Shown: one piece after another, positions 16,701 to 24,907 of the stretch | Layout: every line of letters starts with the position of its first letter | How positions within the stretch are numbered: position 1 is the stretch's first letter | Assembly: GCF_003628535.1 (NCBI RefSeq) | Contig: NZ_RBCI01000002.1 | Location: 248,001-312,000, forward strand | DNA length: 64,000 bases | Origin: Flavisolibacter nicotianae | GTDB lineage: Bacteria; Bacteroidota; Bacteroidia; Chitinophagales; Chitinophagaceae | Direction of reading: 5' to 3' | The notes under the pieces: generated by a model | Told to the model about the DNA's origin: nothing | The model's database searches: none | Seen by the model: only the letters and a program-made list of their open reading frames with translations | Made by a program: the position numbers and the translations under genes

Positions 16701-18017
16701 ATGTCAATGTTGAACGAACAGGAAGCTAAAAAGCTGCTCGATAAAATTCTTTCTTACGCAAAAGCCGATGAAGTAAGTGTGACCATCACCGGCAGCCGCG
16801 TAGGTAACATCCGCTATGCACGCAACACGGTTTCGACCAACGGCGAAACCGACAATCTTTCCTTTGCGGTGACATCTGTTTACGGCAAGCGTTCCGGCAC
16901 CGCCACCGGAAACGAATTCGATGATGCCGCCCTGGAAAGAACCGTACGCCGTTCCGAAGAAATCGCCCAGCTGGCGCCGGAAAGCCCGGAGTTCATGACT
17001 GCTCTTCCGCCCCAGCATTACCAACAGGGAATGAACTATTCCGAAAACACAGGCCGCATCGATCCAGTATTTCGCGTTGACGCCGCGCTGGCCAGCATCC
17101 AGGAATGCGTGAAGAACAAAGCCACTGCAGCCGGCTACCTGGAGGACACCACGTCCTTTAAAGCGATTGGCAACAACAAGGGGTTGTTTGGCTATAACAA
17201 AGAGACGTCCGGCGAGTTTACCGTAACGGCGCGAACGGCCGATGAAAAAGGTTCGGGCTACGGCGTGAGCTATTTTACCGATGCGGCAAAACTCGATACG
17301 AAAGGCGCCACGGAAGTGGCCGTGAAAAAGGCGCTTGCCTGGAAAGATCCAAAAGAGCTGAAGCCAGAGAGGATGACCGTGGTGCTGGAGCCGCAGGCAG
17401 CTTACGACCTGCTGTCGCTGCTGGTTAACGCCATGGATGCCCGCAGTGCCGACGAGGGCAGAAGTTATTTTGGAAAACGCGGTGGCGGCAATCGCATCGG
17501 CAGTCAGTTGTTCCAGGATAAGGTGACGATCTTTTCCGATCCGTTTAACGCAGAGAATCCATCAAGCCCGTTTTTTGCCGATGGCCGTCCGCAGCAAAAA
17601 GTGACCTGGGTGGAAAACGGCGTGCTGAAAGCATTGCCTTATTCTCGTTACTGGGCCGCACAAAAAGGCGTGGACGCCGTGCCGCCGCCGGAAGGCTTCA
17701 TCATGCAGGGTTCCGGCCAGTCGCTGGATGACCTGATCAAAGCAACGGACAAAGGCGTGCTGGTCACCCGTTTTTACTATATCCGCCTGGTGGACCCGCA
17801 AACGCTGGTGTTTACGGGACTGACCCGCGACGGGACGTTTTCCATTGAAAACGGCGAGATTAAAAACGGGATCAAGAATTTCCGTTTCAACGAAAGCCCT
17901 GCCGCCATGCTGGCAAACCTGGAAGCGGTGGGTAAGCCGGTACGCATTCAGAACAGCATGGTGCCGCCGATGCGGATCAGGGATTTCAATTTTACCTCGT
18001 TGTCGGATGCTGTCTAA
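16701..18017 (+). CDS. tldE: TldE/PmbA-family subunit
   Basis: 438 residues without a signal peptide. The N-terminal domain shows the PmbA pattern (VTITGSRVGNIRYARNTVST, then SFAVTSVYGKRSGTATGNEF), and the C-terminal domain includes PERMTVVLEPQAAYDLLSLL, FMQGSGQSLDDLI and GLTRDGTFSIENGEI. The HExxxH motif is absent, as expected for the non-catalytic partner of TldD. The 9-base gap after tldD indicates one transcript. If TldD is Tat-exported, TldE would have to ride with it as a folded complex (inference); otherwise both are cytoplasmic. No peptide precursor gene is evident nearby. Confidence 0.9.
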   Translation: MSMLNEQEAKKLLDKILSYAKADEVSVTITGSRVGNIRYARNTVSTNGETDNLSFAVTSVYGKRSGTATGNEFDDAALERTVRRSEEIAQLAPESPEFMTALPPQHYQQGMNYSENTGRIDPVFRVDAALASIQECVKNKATAAGYLEDTTSFKAIGNNKGLFGYNKETSGEFTVTARTADEKGSGYGVSYFTDAAKLDTKGATEVAVKKALAWKDPKELKPERMTVVLEPQAAYDLLSLLVNAMDARSADEGRSYFGKRGGGNRIGSQLFQDKVTIFSDPFNAENPSSPFFADGRPQQKVTWVENGVLKALPYSRYWAAQKGVDAVPPPEGFIMQGSGQSLDDLIKATDKGVLVTRFYYIRLVDPQTLVFTGLTRDGTFSIENGEIKNGIKNFRFNESPAAMLANLEAVGKPVRIQNSMVPPMRIRDFNFTSLSDAV

Positions 18018-18091
18018 AGCGGAAGGAGGAAACCTGCCCTTGCCGGTTTCGCCGATCCCCCGTTATCTTGTCGCCGCCAAAACAAATTGCC

Positions 18092-18523
18092 ATGCAGGAA
18101 TCTCTTTTTCCTTCAACAGTTACACAGAAATTATATAACGAACGGGCTATTCTGATCGGCACCTTCGTTGGTGGTCCGCTGGCCGGCGGCTACCTGCTCG
18201 CACGGAACTTTGCTGCACTGAACCAACCCGGCAGAGCCGGGAAAACATGGATGGCAACCATTGGCGTGTTGCTCCTGCTCATTGCTTCGTCCTTCATTCC
18301 CCTGGCAGACAAGATACCGCCTGTTGTATACGGTTTTGCGCTTGGATGGACAGCCCATTTTGTCGCAAGAAAATACCAGGGAAGCAACCTTGCGCTACAC
18401 CGGGAGAACGGAGGCCAATTTTACAGCACGTGGCGTGCAGTTTTCACAGGAGTTGTTTCCCTGCTGCTCCTGGTTGGATTTGTACTGGGACTTTTTTATT
18501 TGCAAGACCAATTAGCCGGTTAA
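18092..18523 (+). CDS. Small three-helix membrane protein, unknown function
   Basis: 143 residues from ATG 18092 (an earlier in-frame ATG at 18068 falls in the upstream untranslated region). Hydrophobic segments: ILIGTFVGGPLAGGYLLA, WMATIGVLLLLIASSFIPL with PVVYGFALGWTAHFVA, and VFTGVVSLLLLVGFVLGLF. Between the last two is an amphipathic stretch (RKYQGSNLALHRENGGQFY). I know no family for it. It is 10 bases upstream of the NTF2-like gene, so probably in one operon with it. Confidence 0.6.
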   Translation: MQESLFPSTVTQKLYNERAILIGTFVGGPLAGGYLLARNFAALNQPGRAGKTWMATIGVLLLLIASSFIPLADKIPPVVYGFALGWTAHFVARKYQGSNLALHRENGGQFYSTWRAVFTGVVSLLLLVGFVLGLFYLQDQLAG

Positions 18524-18533
18524 AAAAAACGCG

Positions 18534-18920
18534 ATGACACAGGAACAAATCAGTGAACACATTATTGCCAAAGAAAAAGAATGGATGGAGGCGTGGATCA
18601 TGAAAGACGAACACGTGTTCAACATCCTCTTATCCGACGATTTTCTCTTAAGCAGTGCCCGCGGACATTTCATGACCAAAAAAGAATGGATCAGCGGTGC
18701 AATGGGTGCATATACCTGTGAGAGCTTCGACTGGAAGGAGATCAGGGTACGGGTGTATGGCAATACCGCCGTGGTAAATGCGCTTGCAAAGCAGCGGGCC
18801 AAAGTGGGAGAGAGCGACTGGAGCGGCCGGTTCATGCTCACCGATGTGTGGGTGTTGCAAAACAACGAATGGAGGGTCGTGGCCCGGCAGGGAACAGGGC
18901 CGTTGCCGGTGGAGGAATAA
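18534..18920 (+). CDS. NTF2-like/SnoaL-fold (DUF4440) protein
   Basis: 128 residues, the typical length of the cone-shaped NTF2 fold. The start (ISEHIIAKEKEWMEAWIMKD), the LLSDDFLLSSARGHFMTKKEW segment, the RVYGNTAVVNALAKQRAKV strand and the closing VWVLQNNEWRVVARQGT are characteristic of DUF4440 ketosteroid-isomerase-like proteins. No catalytic residues can be assigned, and the function (small-molecule binding or isomerase-like) is unknown. Cytoplasmic; directly behind the small membrane protein. Confidence 0.8.
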   Translation: MTQEQISEHIIAKEKEWMEAWIMKDEHVFNILLSDDFLLSSARGHFMTKKEWISGAMGAYTCESFDWKEIRVRVYGNTAVVNALAKQRAKVGESDWSGRFMLTDVWVLQNNEWRVVARQGTGPLPVEE

Positions 18921-18950
18921 TGCCATCTTAAAAATGATGTATAGAATTTA

Positions 18951-19022
18951 GCAAGCAGTAGGCCGTATGCAGTTGGCAGTCGGATTGCCCCTTGCCTGTT
19001 GCTTCCTGCCGACTTGTTCCTA
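18951..19022. repeat. Heptamer-unit inverted repeat, locus 4
   Basis: Left part GCAAGCA GTAGGCC GTATGCA GTTGGCA GTCGGAT; right part TGCCTGT TGCTTCC TGCCGAC TTGTTCC. The halves are partly complementary (GGCAGTCGG against CCTGCCGAC). It lies at the beginning of a 430-base gap (18921-19352) that otherwise holds no gene I can support. Confidence 0.6.
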
Positions 19023-19352
19023 CTCGAACCATCCAGTTGAAAATAGTTTTCTTGCGGGCTGCCTTTCCGGCGCCAGCCGGTCTTTTCTCCAGCAGCCCCT
19101 GCGGGATTGGTCGAAATTGTTTTTATTTTTTTTTGCCTTGCGGTGTGAAGTCTGTCGCAGGCGGGTTAATTTAGCACTGTATCGCCCCCTGTGCAGCCGC
19201 ACGGGAACTTTTGCCTCGGTTTTATTTCAATGCATTTTATGGGTCAACGCCGGCCGCCGGCGTGTTCCGCTTGTCCGGTACGTGTACACGGGCAAGACCG
19301 GTTCGACATAATTGGAAAGATTCATTTTTCGCCAACGCAAAATCTGAAAGCC

Positions 19353-19601
19353 ATGAGACTGTCTGATTTTCTCCTGTTAACCGAAGACCAAAAAAAATGG
19401 ACTGTTCTGCACCAGGGTGTGCTCATTGGAAAACGGAGCAGCGCCAATTGCAGCGTCTTTCTTTTCCAGGTCAATCATTTTTACGCGGAAATGTTTTGCA
19501 ACCGGCATAATAAAGCCGTCGAAGAATACCGTGTATTTGCAGGAACGGCAGCCTTGCATCCGTACCTGGAGTCGATACCACTGGACGATCTGTTCCGCTA
19601 G
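19353..19601 (+). CDS. Small conserved cytoplasmic protein, unknown function
   Basis: 82 residues from ATG 19353; the longer frame starting at 19191 runs through non-coding-looking sequence. MRLSDFLLLTEDQKKWTVLHQGVLIGKR, then SVFLFQVNHFYAEMFCNRHN and VEEYRVFAGTAALHPYLESI, matches my recollection of a short protein common in Chitinophagaceae (roughly 70-85 residues, start M-x-L-S-E/D-F). Its role is not known. It is one compact alpha+beta unit without membrane segments or a signal. Confidence 0.65.
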   Translation: MRLSDFLLLTEDQKKWTVLHQGVLIGKRSSANCSVFLFQVNHFYAEMFCNRHNKAVEEYRVFAGTAALHPYLESIPLDDLFR

Positions 19602-19910
19602 GGTAACGCACCGTTTTGCCTGCCGGGTAATGCCGTTGCAACAAAGCGAAGGTTGCGGGTTGCGCATGGAATGTTTGCTGTCAACGCGGCAGGAAGGAGT
19701 GTGCGCTATTCGCTGCTGGAGATTTCGGACTTTCCGTCGGAGGCAGACAATCCCTCGCTTTAATACGCCCATGGCTGCTGCGTTTACCGAAAAACCATCC
19801 CAAACTATTTAGCAAAAACCTACATTTGTTTCATCGCCTGTAACGCGGAAGACCCACGCATGTGGGATGCGGAAAAGAAAAAGAGGGGACCTCCGAAACA
19901 ATCAATCGAC
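19602..19910. other. Intergenic stretch with possible -7 box upstream of the helicase gene
   Basis: No gene seen. TACATTTG at 19821-19828 fits the Bacteroidota -7 consensus, but no clear -33 TTTG lies 19-21 bases before it. Pieces CCTGCCG (near 19618) and CGGCAGG (near 19688) are complementary but far apart. Confidence 0.35.
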
Positions 19911-22900
19911 ATGACGCAAAAAGAAAAGCTACTCCAGAAATTTACCGAAGAATACAATCGTCTCAACGAACAGCAACGCACAGCCGTTGACCAGATCGAA
20001 GGGCCGGTGATGGTGATTGCCGGACCGGGCACAGGGAAAACACAGATCCTGAGTGCACGCATCGGGAAAATCCTGCTCACCGACGTGGGCACGGAACCCG
20101 GCAACATTCTTTGCCTCACTTATACCGACTCGGGGGCCGTGGCCATGCGGCGGCGGCTGCTGGGTTTTATCGGTCCCGATGCCCACCGTGTCAACATTGC
20201 CACGTTCCATGCGTTTTGCAACGATGTAATCCAGGACAACCTGGGCCTGTTTGAAAAAACAGCGCTTGACCCGATTTCCGACCTGGAGCGCATTGAGCTG
20301 ATGAAGGAACTGATCGATGCATTTCCCAAAGACCACCCGCTGAAGCGTTACCGCGGCGATGTGTATTTCGAGATGACCAGCCTGCAAAGCCTCTTCAGCC
20401 TGATGAAGCGGGAAGGATGGACGGCTGATTTTATCTGCGGGAAAATTGATGCCTACCTCGATGACCTGCAGTACCGCGAGGAGTACATCTGCAAGCGGGC
20501 CACCAAAGAGTTTAAAAAAGGTGATGTACGCTGGGACAAGATCGCGGAACAAAAGGAAAAAATGGAAAAGCTGCGGGCCGCCTGCGGCGAGTTTACAAGG
20601 TTCCAGCAAATGATGCGCAGCCGCAACCGCTACGATTTCGACGACATGATCAACTGGGTGATCAATGCCTTTGAAACCGACGAAGACCTGCTGCGCAATT
20701 ACCAGGAGCAATTTCAGTATATCCTTGTGGATGAATACCAGGATACATCGGGCAGCCAGAACAAGCTGGTACAGTTGCTCATCAACTACTGGGACAAGCC
20801 CAACGTTTTTGTGGTGGGCGACGACGACCAAAGTATCTACCGTTTCCAGGGCGCCAACGTGGAGAACATGATGGAGTTTGCCACGGCGTATGAAAAGGAT
20901 TTATTGAAAGTGGTGCTGGTGAACAACTACCGTTCGACACAGCACATTCTCGATATCTCCAAAACACTCATTGATAACAACGAGGAACGGTTGGTGAAGA
21001 AGATCGACGGCCTGAGTAAAGAACTCATCGCCAGGAATGCGGAGCTGTCATCAGTCATCTCTCATCCGCCATCCATTCTTGAATACGAAACGCAACGCGA
21101 CGAAATGATCGGCACGGTGCTGAAGATCGAAGAGCTGACCCAAAAAGGTGTGCCCGGTAACAGCATTGGTGTGATTTATCGCGAAAACAAATACGGTGAT
21201 GAGCTGGTGAACTACCTGCGCCTGAAAGGCATTCCGTACTACAGCAAACGCAGTCTCAACATCCTCGACCAGCCGGTGATTCAGCAGCTACTGCTGGTGC
21301 TGAATTATCTCTGCGCCGAACACGATATCCCGTACAGCGGCGATGAAATGTTGTTTGAGATCCTGCATTTTGAATGGTTTCAAATTCCGTCCATTGAAAT
21401 TGCCAAGGCCAGCATGCGGGTGTCGGAGCTGAATTATAAAGGACAGAAAACATCGCTGCGCCGGTGGCTTTGCGAAGAAGCTTCACGGCCGCAGATCGAC
21501 CTTTTCGATACCGGCCTGCAAAGCGGGTTGAAAGAAGCCAGCGCAGTGATGGAAGGGCTCATCAAAGCCGTCTCGAACGAAACCGTGCAAACACTGTTGG
21601 AGAAGGTGGTTCGCGAAGCAGGCTTTCTTTCCTACATCGTTCACAACGAAGAAAAAAACAGGTTGCTGCAGTATCTCACCGGCTTTTACGATCACGTGAA
21701 GGAAGAGACGCGGCGCCACCCGCTGCTGCCGCTGCAGGAGTTCATGAACCGCATTGAGCTGATGCGCAAAGAAGGACTTGTTCTTCCGCTGGTACAGGTG
21801 AGCGGCAACGAAAAAGGCGTGAACCTGATGACGGCACACGGCTCCAAGGGACTGGAATATGACTACGTTTTTTTTGTTGGCAACGCATCGAATTGCTGGG
21901 AGAAAAAGCGCAAGCCATTCAGTGGCTTTTCGTTTCCCGATACACTGTTTGCCACGGGTGCCAAAGGCAACGACACGGAAGAACTGCGCCGCCTGTTTTA
22001 TGTGGCGCTTACCCGGGCTAAACGGCAACTGTACATTTCCTACGCCAATTATACCAACGAAGGCAAGCAACTCGAAGCAACGATGTTTCTTGCCGAGATC
22101 CAGATGGAGCATAACCTGCCGCTGCAAAAAGTGCCGGCAGACGAAAGCCGGCTAGCGGAATTCAGCGTGCTGCAGTTCCAGCAGTCTCCGGCGCCGGAAG
22201 TGGCGCACCTGGACGATGAAATCGTAGACCGCGTGGTGCAGAATTTCGGCATGAGCGTGTCGTCGCTGAATGCCTACCTGAAATGCCCGCTGGGTTTTTA
22301 CTACCAGAACATCGTTCGCATTCCATCGCCCCGCAACGAAGCCATGGAGTTTGGCTCGGCCGTGCACTTTGCACTGGAAAGCCTGTTCAACAAAATGAAA
22401 AAGACAGAGGTCTTTCCGGTGCTGGACGATTTTCTCCAGGACTTTACCTGGTACCTGAAACGTCACCGCGAAAGCTTTACCAAGGAGCAGTTTGCACGGC
22501 GGCTGGAGTATGGACTGGAAATCCTGAAAAATTATTACAACACCTATGTCACCCAATGGAACAAGGTGGTGGTAGTGGAGCTGAACATGCGCAACCAGAT
22601 GCTGGATGAGATCCCGCTTCGCGGCGTGATCGACAAGATCGAGTTCAACGGGAAAGAAGCGACGGTGATTGATTACAAGACCGGCGATCCCGAAAAATGT
22701 TCCGACAAACTGGCCCGTCCCGGCAAGGAGCCCAACGGCGGCGACTACTGGCGGCAGGCGGTGTTTTACAAAATTCTTTTGGACCTCTACCCCAAAGACT
22801 GGAACGTGACCAGTATTGAATTCGATTTTGTTGAACCGGACAAAAAGAAAACCTATCGCAAGGAAAAAGTTTCTGTTTCTTCCATCGATATCGACCTGGT

Positions 22901-23072
22901 CAAACAACAGATCAGGGAGGTGTGGTTAAAGATCCAGCGCAAAGATTTTTACACCGGTTGCGGCAAAGACGATTGCCACTGGTGCAATTTTGTAAAGACC
23001 AACAAACTGGCCATTGCCCTGCACGAACTTAAGGAGGAAGAGGAAGTGAGACGGTTTATGCGAGCCGTGTAA
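19911..23072 (+). CDS. UvrD/PcrA-like helicase fused to an Fe-S PD-(D/E)XK nuclease
   Basis: 1053 residues. The Q motif is LNEQQRTAV and Walker A is GPGTGKT (38-44). Motif II is VDEYQDTS (Asp274-Glu275) and motif III is VVGDDDQSIYRFQGA. Later helicase motifs are NLMTAHGSKGLEYDYVF and RRLFYVALTRAK. From ~790 there is a RecB/AddB-type nuclease: LKCPLGFYYQN (Cys792), GVIDKIEF (Asp908), IDYKTG (Asp921, Lys923), and GCGKDDCHWC (Cys1017, 1022, 1025), making the four-Cys Fe-S cluster known from AddB and Cas4. It should unwind and cut DNA ends in repair. ATG 19911 is chosen because the domain begins there; ATG 19860 is in frame. No AddA-like partner gene is nearby. Confidence 0.9.
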   Translation: MTQKEKLLQKFTEEYNRLNEQQRTAVDQIEGPVMVIAGPGTGKTQILSARIGKILLTDVGTEPGNILCLTYTDSGAVAMRRRLLGFIGPDAHRVNIATFHAFCNDVIQDNLGLFEKTALDPISDLERIELMKELIDAFPKDHPLKRYRGDVYFEMTSLQSLFSLMKREGWTADFICGKIDAYLDDLQYREEYICKRATKEFKKGDVRWDKIAEQKEKMEKLRAACGEFTRFQQMMRSRNRYDFDDMINWVINAFETDEDLLRNYQEQFQYILVDEYQDTSGSQNKLVQLLINYWDKPNVFVVGDDDQSIYRFQGANVENMMEFATAYEKDLLKVVLVNNYRSTQHILDISKTLIDNNEERLVKKIDGLSKELIARNAELSSVISHPPSILEYETQRDEMIGTVLKIEELTQKGVPGNSIGVIYRENKYGDELVNYLRLKGIPYYSKRSLNILDQPVIQQLLLVLNYLCAEHDIPYSGDEMLFEILHFEWFQIPSIEIAKASMRVSELNYKGQKTSLRRWLCEEASRPQIDLFDTGLQSGLKEASAVMEGLIKAVSNETVQTLLEKVVREAGFLSYIVHNEEKNRLLQYLTGFYDHVKEETRRHPLLPLQEFMNRIELMRKEGLVLPLVQVSGNEKGVNLMTAHGSKGLEYDYVFFVGNASNCWEKKRKPFSGFSFPDTLFATGAKGNDTEELRRLFYVALTRAKRQLYISYANYTNEGKQLEATMFLAEIQMEHNLPLQKVPADESRLAEFSVLQFQQSPAPEVAHLDDEIVDRVVQNFGMSVSSLNAYLKCPLGFYYQNIVRIPSPRNEAMEFGSAVHFALESLFNKMKKTEVFPVLDDFLQDFTWYLKRHRESFTKEQFARRLEYGLEILKNYYNTYVTQWNKVVVVELNMRNQMLDEIPLRGVIDKIEFNGKEATVIDYKTGDPEKCSDKLARPGKEPNGGDYWRQAVFYKILLDLYPKDWNVTSIEFDFVEPDKKKTYRKEKVSVSSIDIDLVKQQIREVWLKIQRKDFYTGCGKDDCHWCNFVKTNKLAIALHELKEEEEVRRFMRAV

Positions 23073-23109
23073 AACCGCATCCCGGGCCTTGGCCCCTCGA
23101 TCCCCTAAA

Positions 23110-23436
23110 GGCCTCCCCAAACCCCTCCAGGGAGGGGCTTACAACCGCACAGACCCTTGCTTTTGTACGATACTTCAAAGCCTCCATCATACTTTAAGGT
23201 GGAGGCTTTTTGCTGCCGTTGGGCGTCCTCGCCAACGGCTTTCTTTTTGCCCCGGCGGGGCATCGTGTTAATAGAAAGAGAGAGTAGTAAAGAGAACGAA
23301 GCTCCGTAGGAGCGGAATAAATTTTATGGTGCCGGCGACAAAATATCTATGAAGCTCCCGTTGCGTCGCACTCTTCAGCGTTCGGAACGCAGCCGGGCAA
23401 AAAAGAATTCCATCCCTCGAAGGGATGGAATTCTTC
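23110..23436 (+). repeat. Modular convergent-gene repeat, copy A
   Basis: A chain of hairpin modules in order: GGCCTCCCCAAACCCC... (23110); AGCCTCC / GGAGGCTTTTT terminator-like (23178-23212); GCCGTTGG / CCAACGGC; GCCCCGGCGGGGC followed by ATCGTGTTAATAGAAA; GCTCCGTAGGAGCG; and CCATCCCTCGAAGGGATGG (23411-23429). The same modules in the same order occur at 55157-55501 (minus strand) and most of them at 49503-49836 (minus strand). Here the element follows the helicase gene and faces the convergent gene ending at 23509. Confidence 0.85.
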
Positions 23437-23508
23437 TGCAAACAAACGCATCTTGCATAAGCCGGTCCTGTGCGTAGCAGTCCCTTCTGCTTGAGGAGAG
23501 GGTAAGGT

Positions 23509-24171
23509 TTATTGCTTTGTCGTTCGCATCTCGTCCAGTTTTCTTCTCTCGGCTTCGATGGTTGCCTGCTGGGTTACCTGTGTTTCTTTGTTCTTGCGAA
23601 GCTCTTCCTGCAGGCCGGCGATTTTTTTATTCAGGTCCCTTTCTTCTTCCTGCAGGTTCTGGAGTTTTTTCTCTGCCTTCTTCACGGTTTCATCCTGCGT
23701 CTGTACATCAAGCGTGTGTTTGTATGTTGCCGTTTCGGAGGTAAAGCCGTTCAAAAATTTTTGGGCGGCCGTGTACACGGCAGGGTCCGTGGCATCGCTC
23801 ACAAAATTTTCTGCGCCTTTGCTGGTGAGGAGGTACATGACCGACTGGTTGTCGCCCTTGCTGCCGCGGCGGTCGACTTTAAAATAAAGGTCGACCAACT
23901 GCAGGTTGTCGCCCTTCAGCGCCACACCTTTGAAGGCGTAAAAGCCATTCACTTTGTTTTGCTTCCAAAACAGCGAGCCTTTGCTCTCCGGCTCAAAGCC
24001 AATTTCTTTGAGCTTGGTGAGAATAGTGCCCTCGGCCACCTCCGCGCTGTACGGCAGGTAAAGCATCAGGGCCTGCTGGTTTGCTTTTGCGAATTTAACC
24101 GACGTGCTGACGGACTGCGCAGAGGCATGCAGGCCGAAGAAAAACAGTGCAGCAGAAAGGATGGTTTTCAT
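23509..24171 (-). CDS. Exported protein with C-terminal coiled coil, unknown function
   Basis: 220 residues. Signal peptide MKTILSAALFFFGLHASAQ. A mixed alpha/beta domain (~20-145) includes FAKANQQALMLYLPYSAEVAEG, GSLFWKQNKVNGFYAFKGV and DLYFKVDRRGSKGDNQSVMYLL. It leads into a long charged coiled coil (~165-220: KKAEKKLQNLQEEERDLNKK and onward). This organisation is common among uncharacterised periplasmic proteins of Bacteroidota. Nothing indicates an enzyme. A periplasmic structural or regulatory role is only a guess. The gene stands alone with copy A of the modular repeat just beyond its stop codon. Confidence 0.7.
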   Translation of the reverse strand: MKTILSAALFFFGLHASAQSVSTSVKFAKANQQALMLYLPYSAEVAEGTILTKLKEIGFEPESKGSLFWKQNKVNGFYAFKGVALKGDNLQLVDLYFKVDRRGSKGDNQSVMYLLTSKGAENFVSDATDPAVYTAAQKFLNGFTSETATYKHTLDVQTQDETVKKAEKKLQNLQEEERDLNKKIAGLQEELRKNKETQVTQQATIEAERRKLDEMRTTKQ

Positions 24172-24348
24172 CTATCGTTTTTGCCCTAAATATAATTGCT
24201 GTTCTCTTTTTTCGCGACGTATTTAACAAGCGTTATATCGGCGGTAAAAAACCGTCCCGATCACCGCAATAGATGCTGAAAGGCGCCTGTGGACCATTGC
24301 ATCCGAAATGCGGGACGTCCACTTACCTTTAGCAAATCAATCTTGTGT

Positions 24349-24858
24349 ATGACCAAAGAAACACTTCTCGCCGAACTGGAGCAAACCACCCAAGCTCTTT
24401 GCGACCTTCTGCTTTGCTTTACACCGGAGAGCTTTCATCAAAAGCCTTCCGGAAGCGGGTGGTCGGCCGCACAGGTGGCCGATCACCTGGTGAAGGTGTA
24501 TGCGTCCACAAACGGGGCGCTGCACAGCGAATCCATTCCCACCAACCGTCCACCCGATGAAAAAATTGCGTTGCTGCGACGGGCAATGGAAGACACCGGC
24601 ACCAAACGGGTAGCACCCGAACGAGTACAGCCGTCCGAACAGGGCGGTGATCCTTCCACGCTTGCCAGCCAACTGCAGGCGCAAGAAGAGGCCTTGCGTA
24701 AAGCCATCGCCGTGGCCGATCTAACGGAAGCCTGTACCCAATACCGGCATCCGTCGCTGGGCACGATGACAAAAATGGAATGGGTGGCGTTCAACAACTA
24801 TCACACGCAACGCCACATCAAACAACTACAGCGCTTTCTTGGAAATGTACTTGCATAA
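24349..24858 (+). CDS. DinB-superfamily protein
   Basis: 169 residues from ATG 24349, preceded by a TACCTTTA box about 25 bases upstream. A four-helix bundle with the DinB pattern: SGWSAAQVADHLVKVY (His46) and, near the end, NNYHTQRHIKQL (His152 and His156). These form the three-His divalent metal site of the DinB/YfiT family. Family members are metal-dependent thiol transferases (for example bacillithiol transferases) or stress proteins; the particular substrate is not evident. Cytoplasmic, single gene, convergent with the S9 peptidase gene and sharing a two-way terminator with it. Confidence 0.85.
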   Translation: MTKETLLAELEQTTQALCDLLLCFTPESFHQKPSGSGWSAAQVADHLVKVYASTNGALHSESIPTNRPPDEKIALLRRAMEDTGTKRVAPERVQPSEQGGDPSTLASQLQAQEEALRKAIAVADLTEACTQYRHPSLGTMTKMEWVAFNNYHTQRHIKQLQRFLGNVLA

Positions 24859-24889
24859 AAAAAGGTGACGGGAGAACGTCACCTTTTTT
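24858..24889. terminator. Two-way intrinsic terminator
   Basis: Stem AAAAGGTGACG / CGTCACCTTTT, with A residues before and T residues after, centred between the convergent stop codons at 24858 and 24908. Confidence 0.9.
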
Positions 24890-24907
24890 GCGTTTGGTTC
24901 GCGGGCT

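Noticed and set aside
18967-19311. 114-residue frame after the NTF2-like gene
   Set aside because: Its first part lies within a heptamer inverted repeat, and the composition (Cys/Arg/Leu-rich) looks non-coding.
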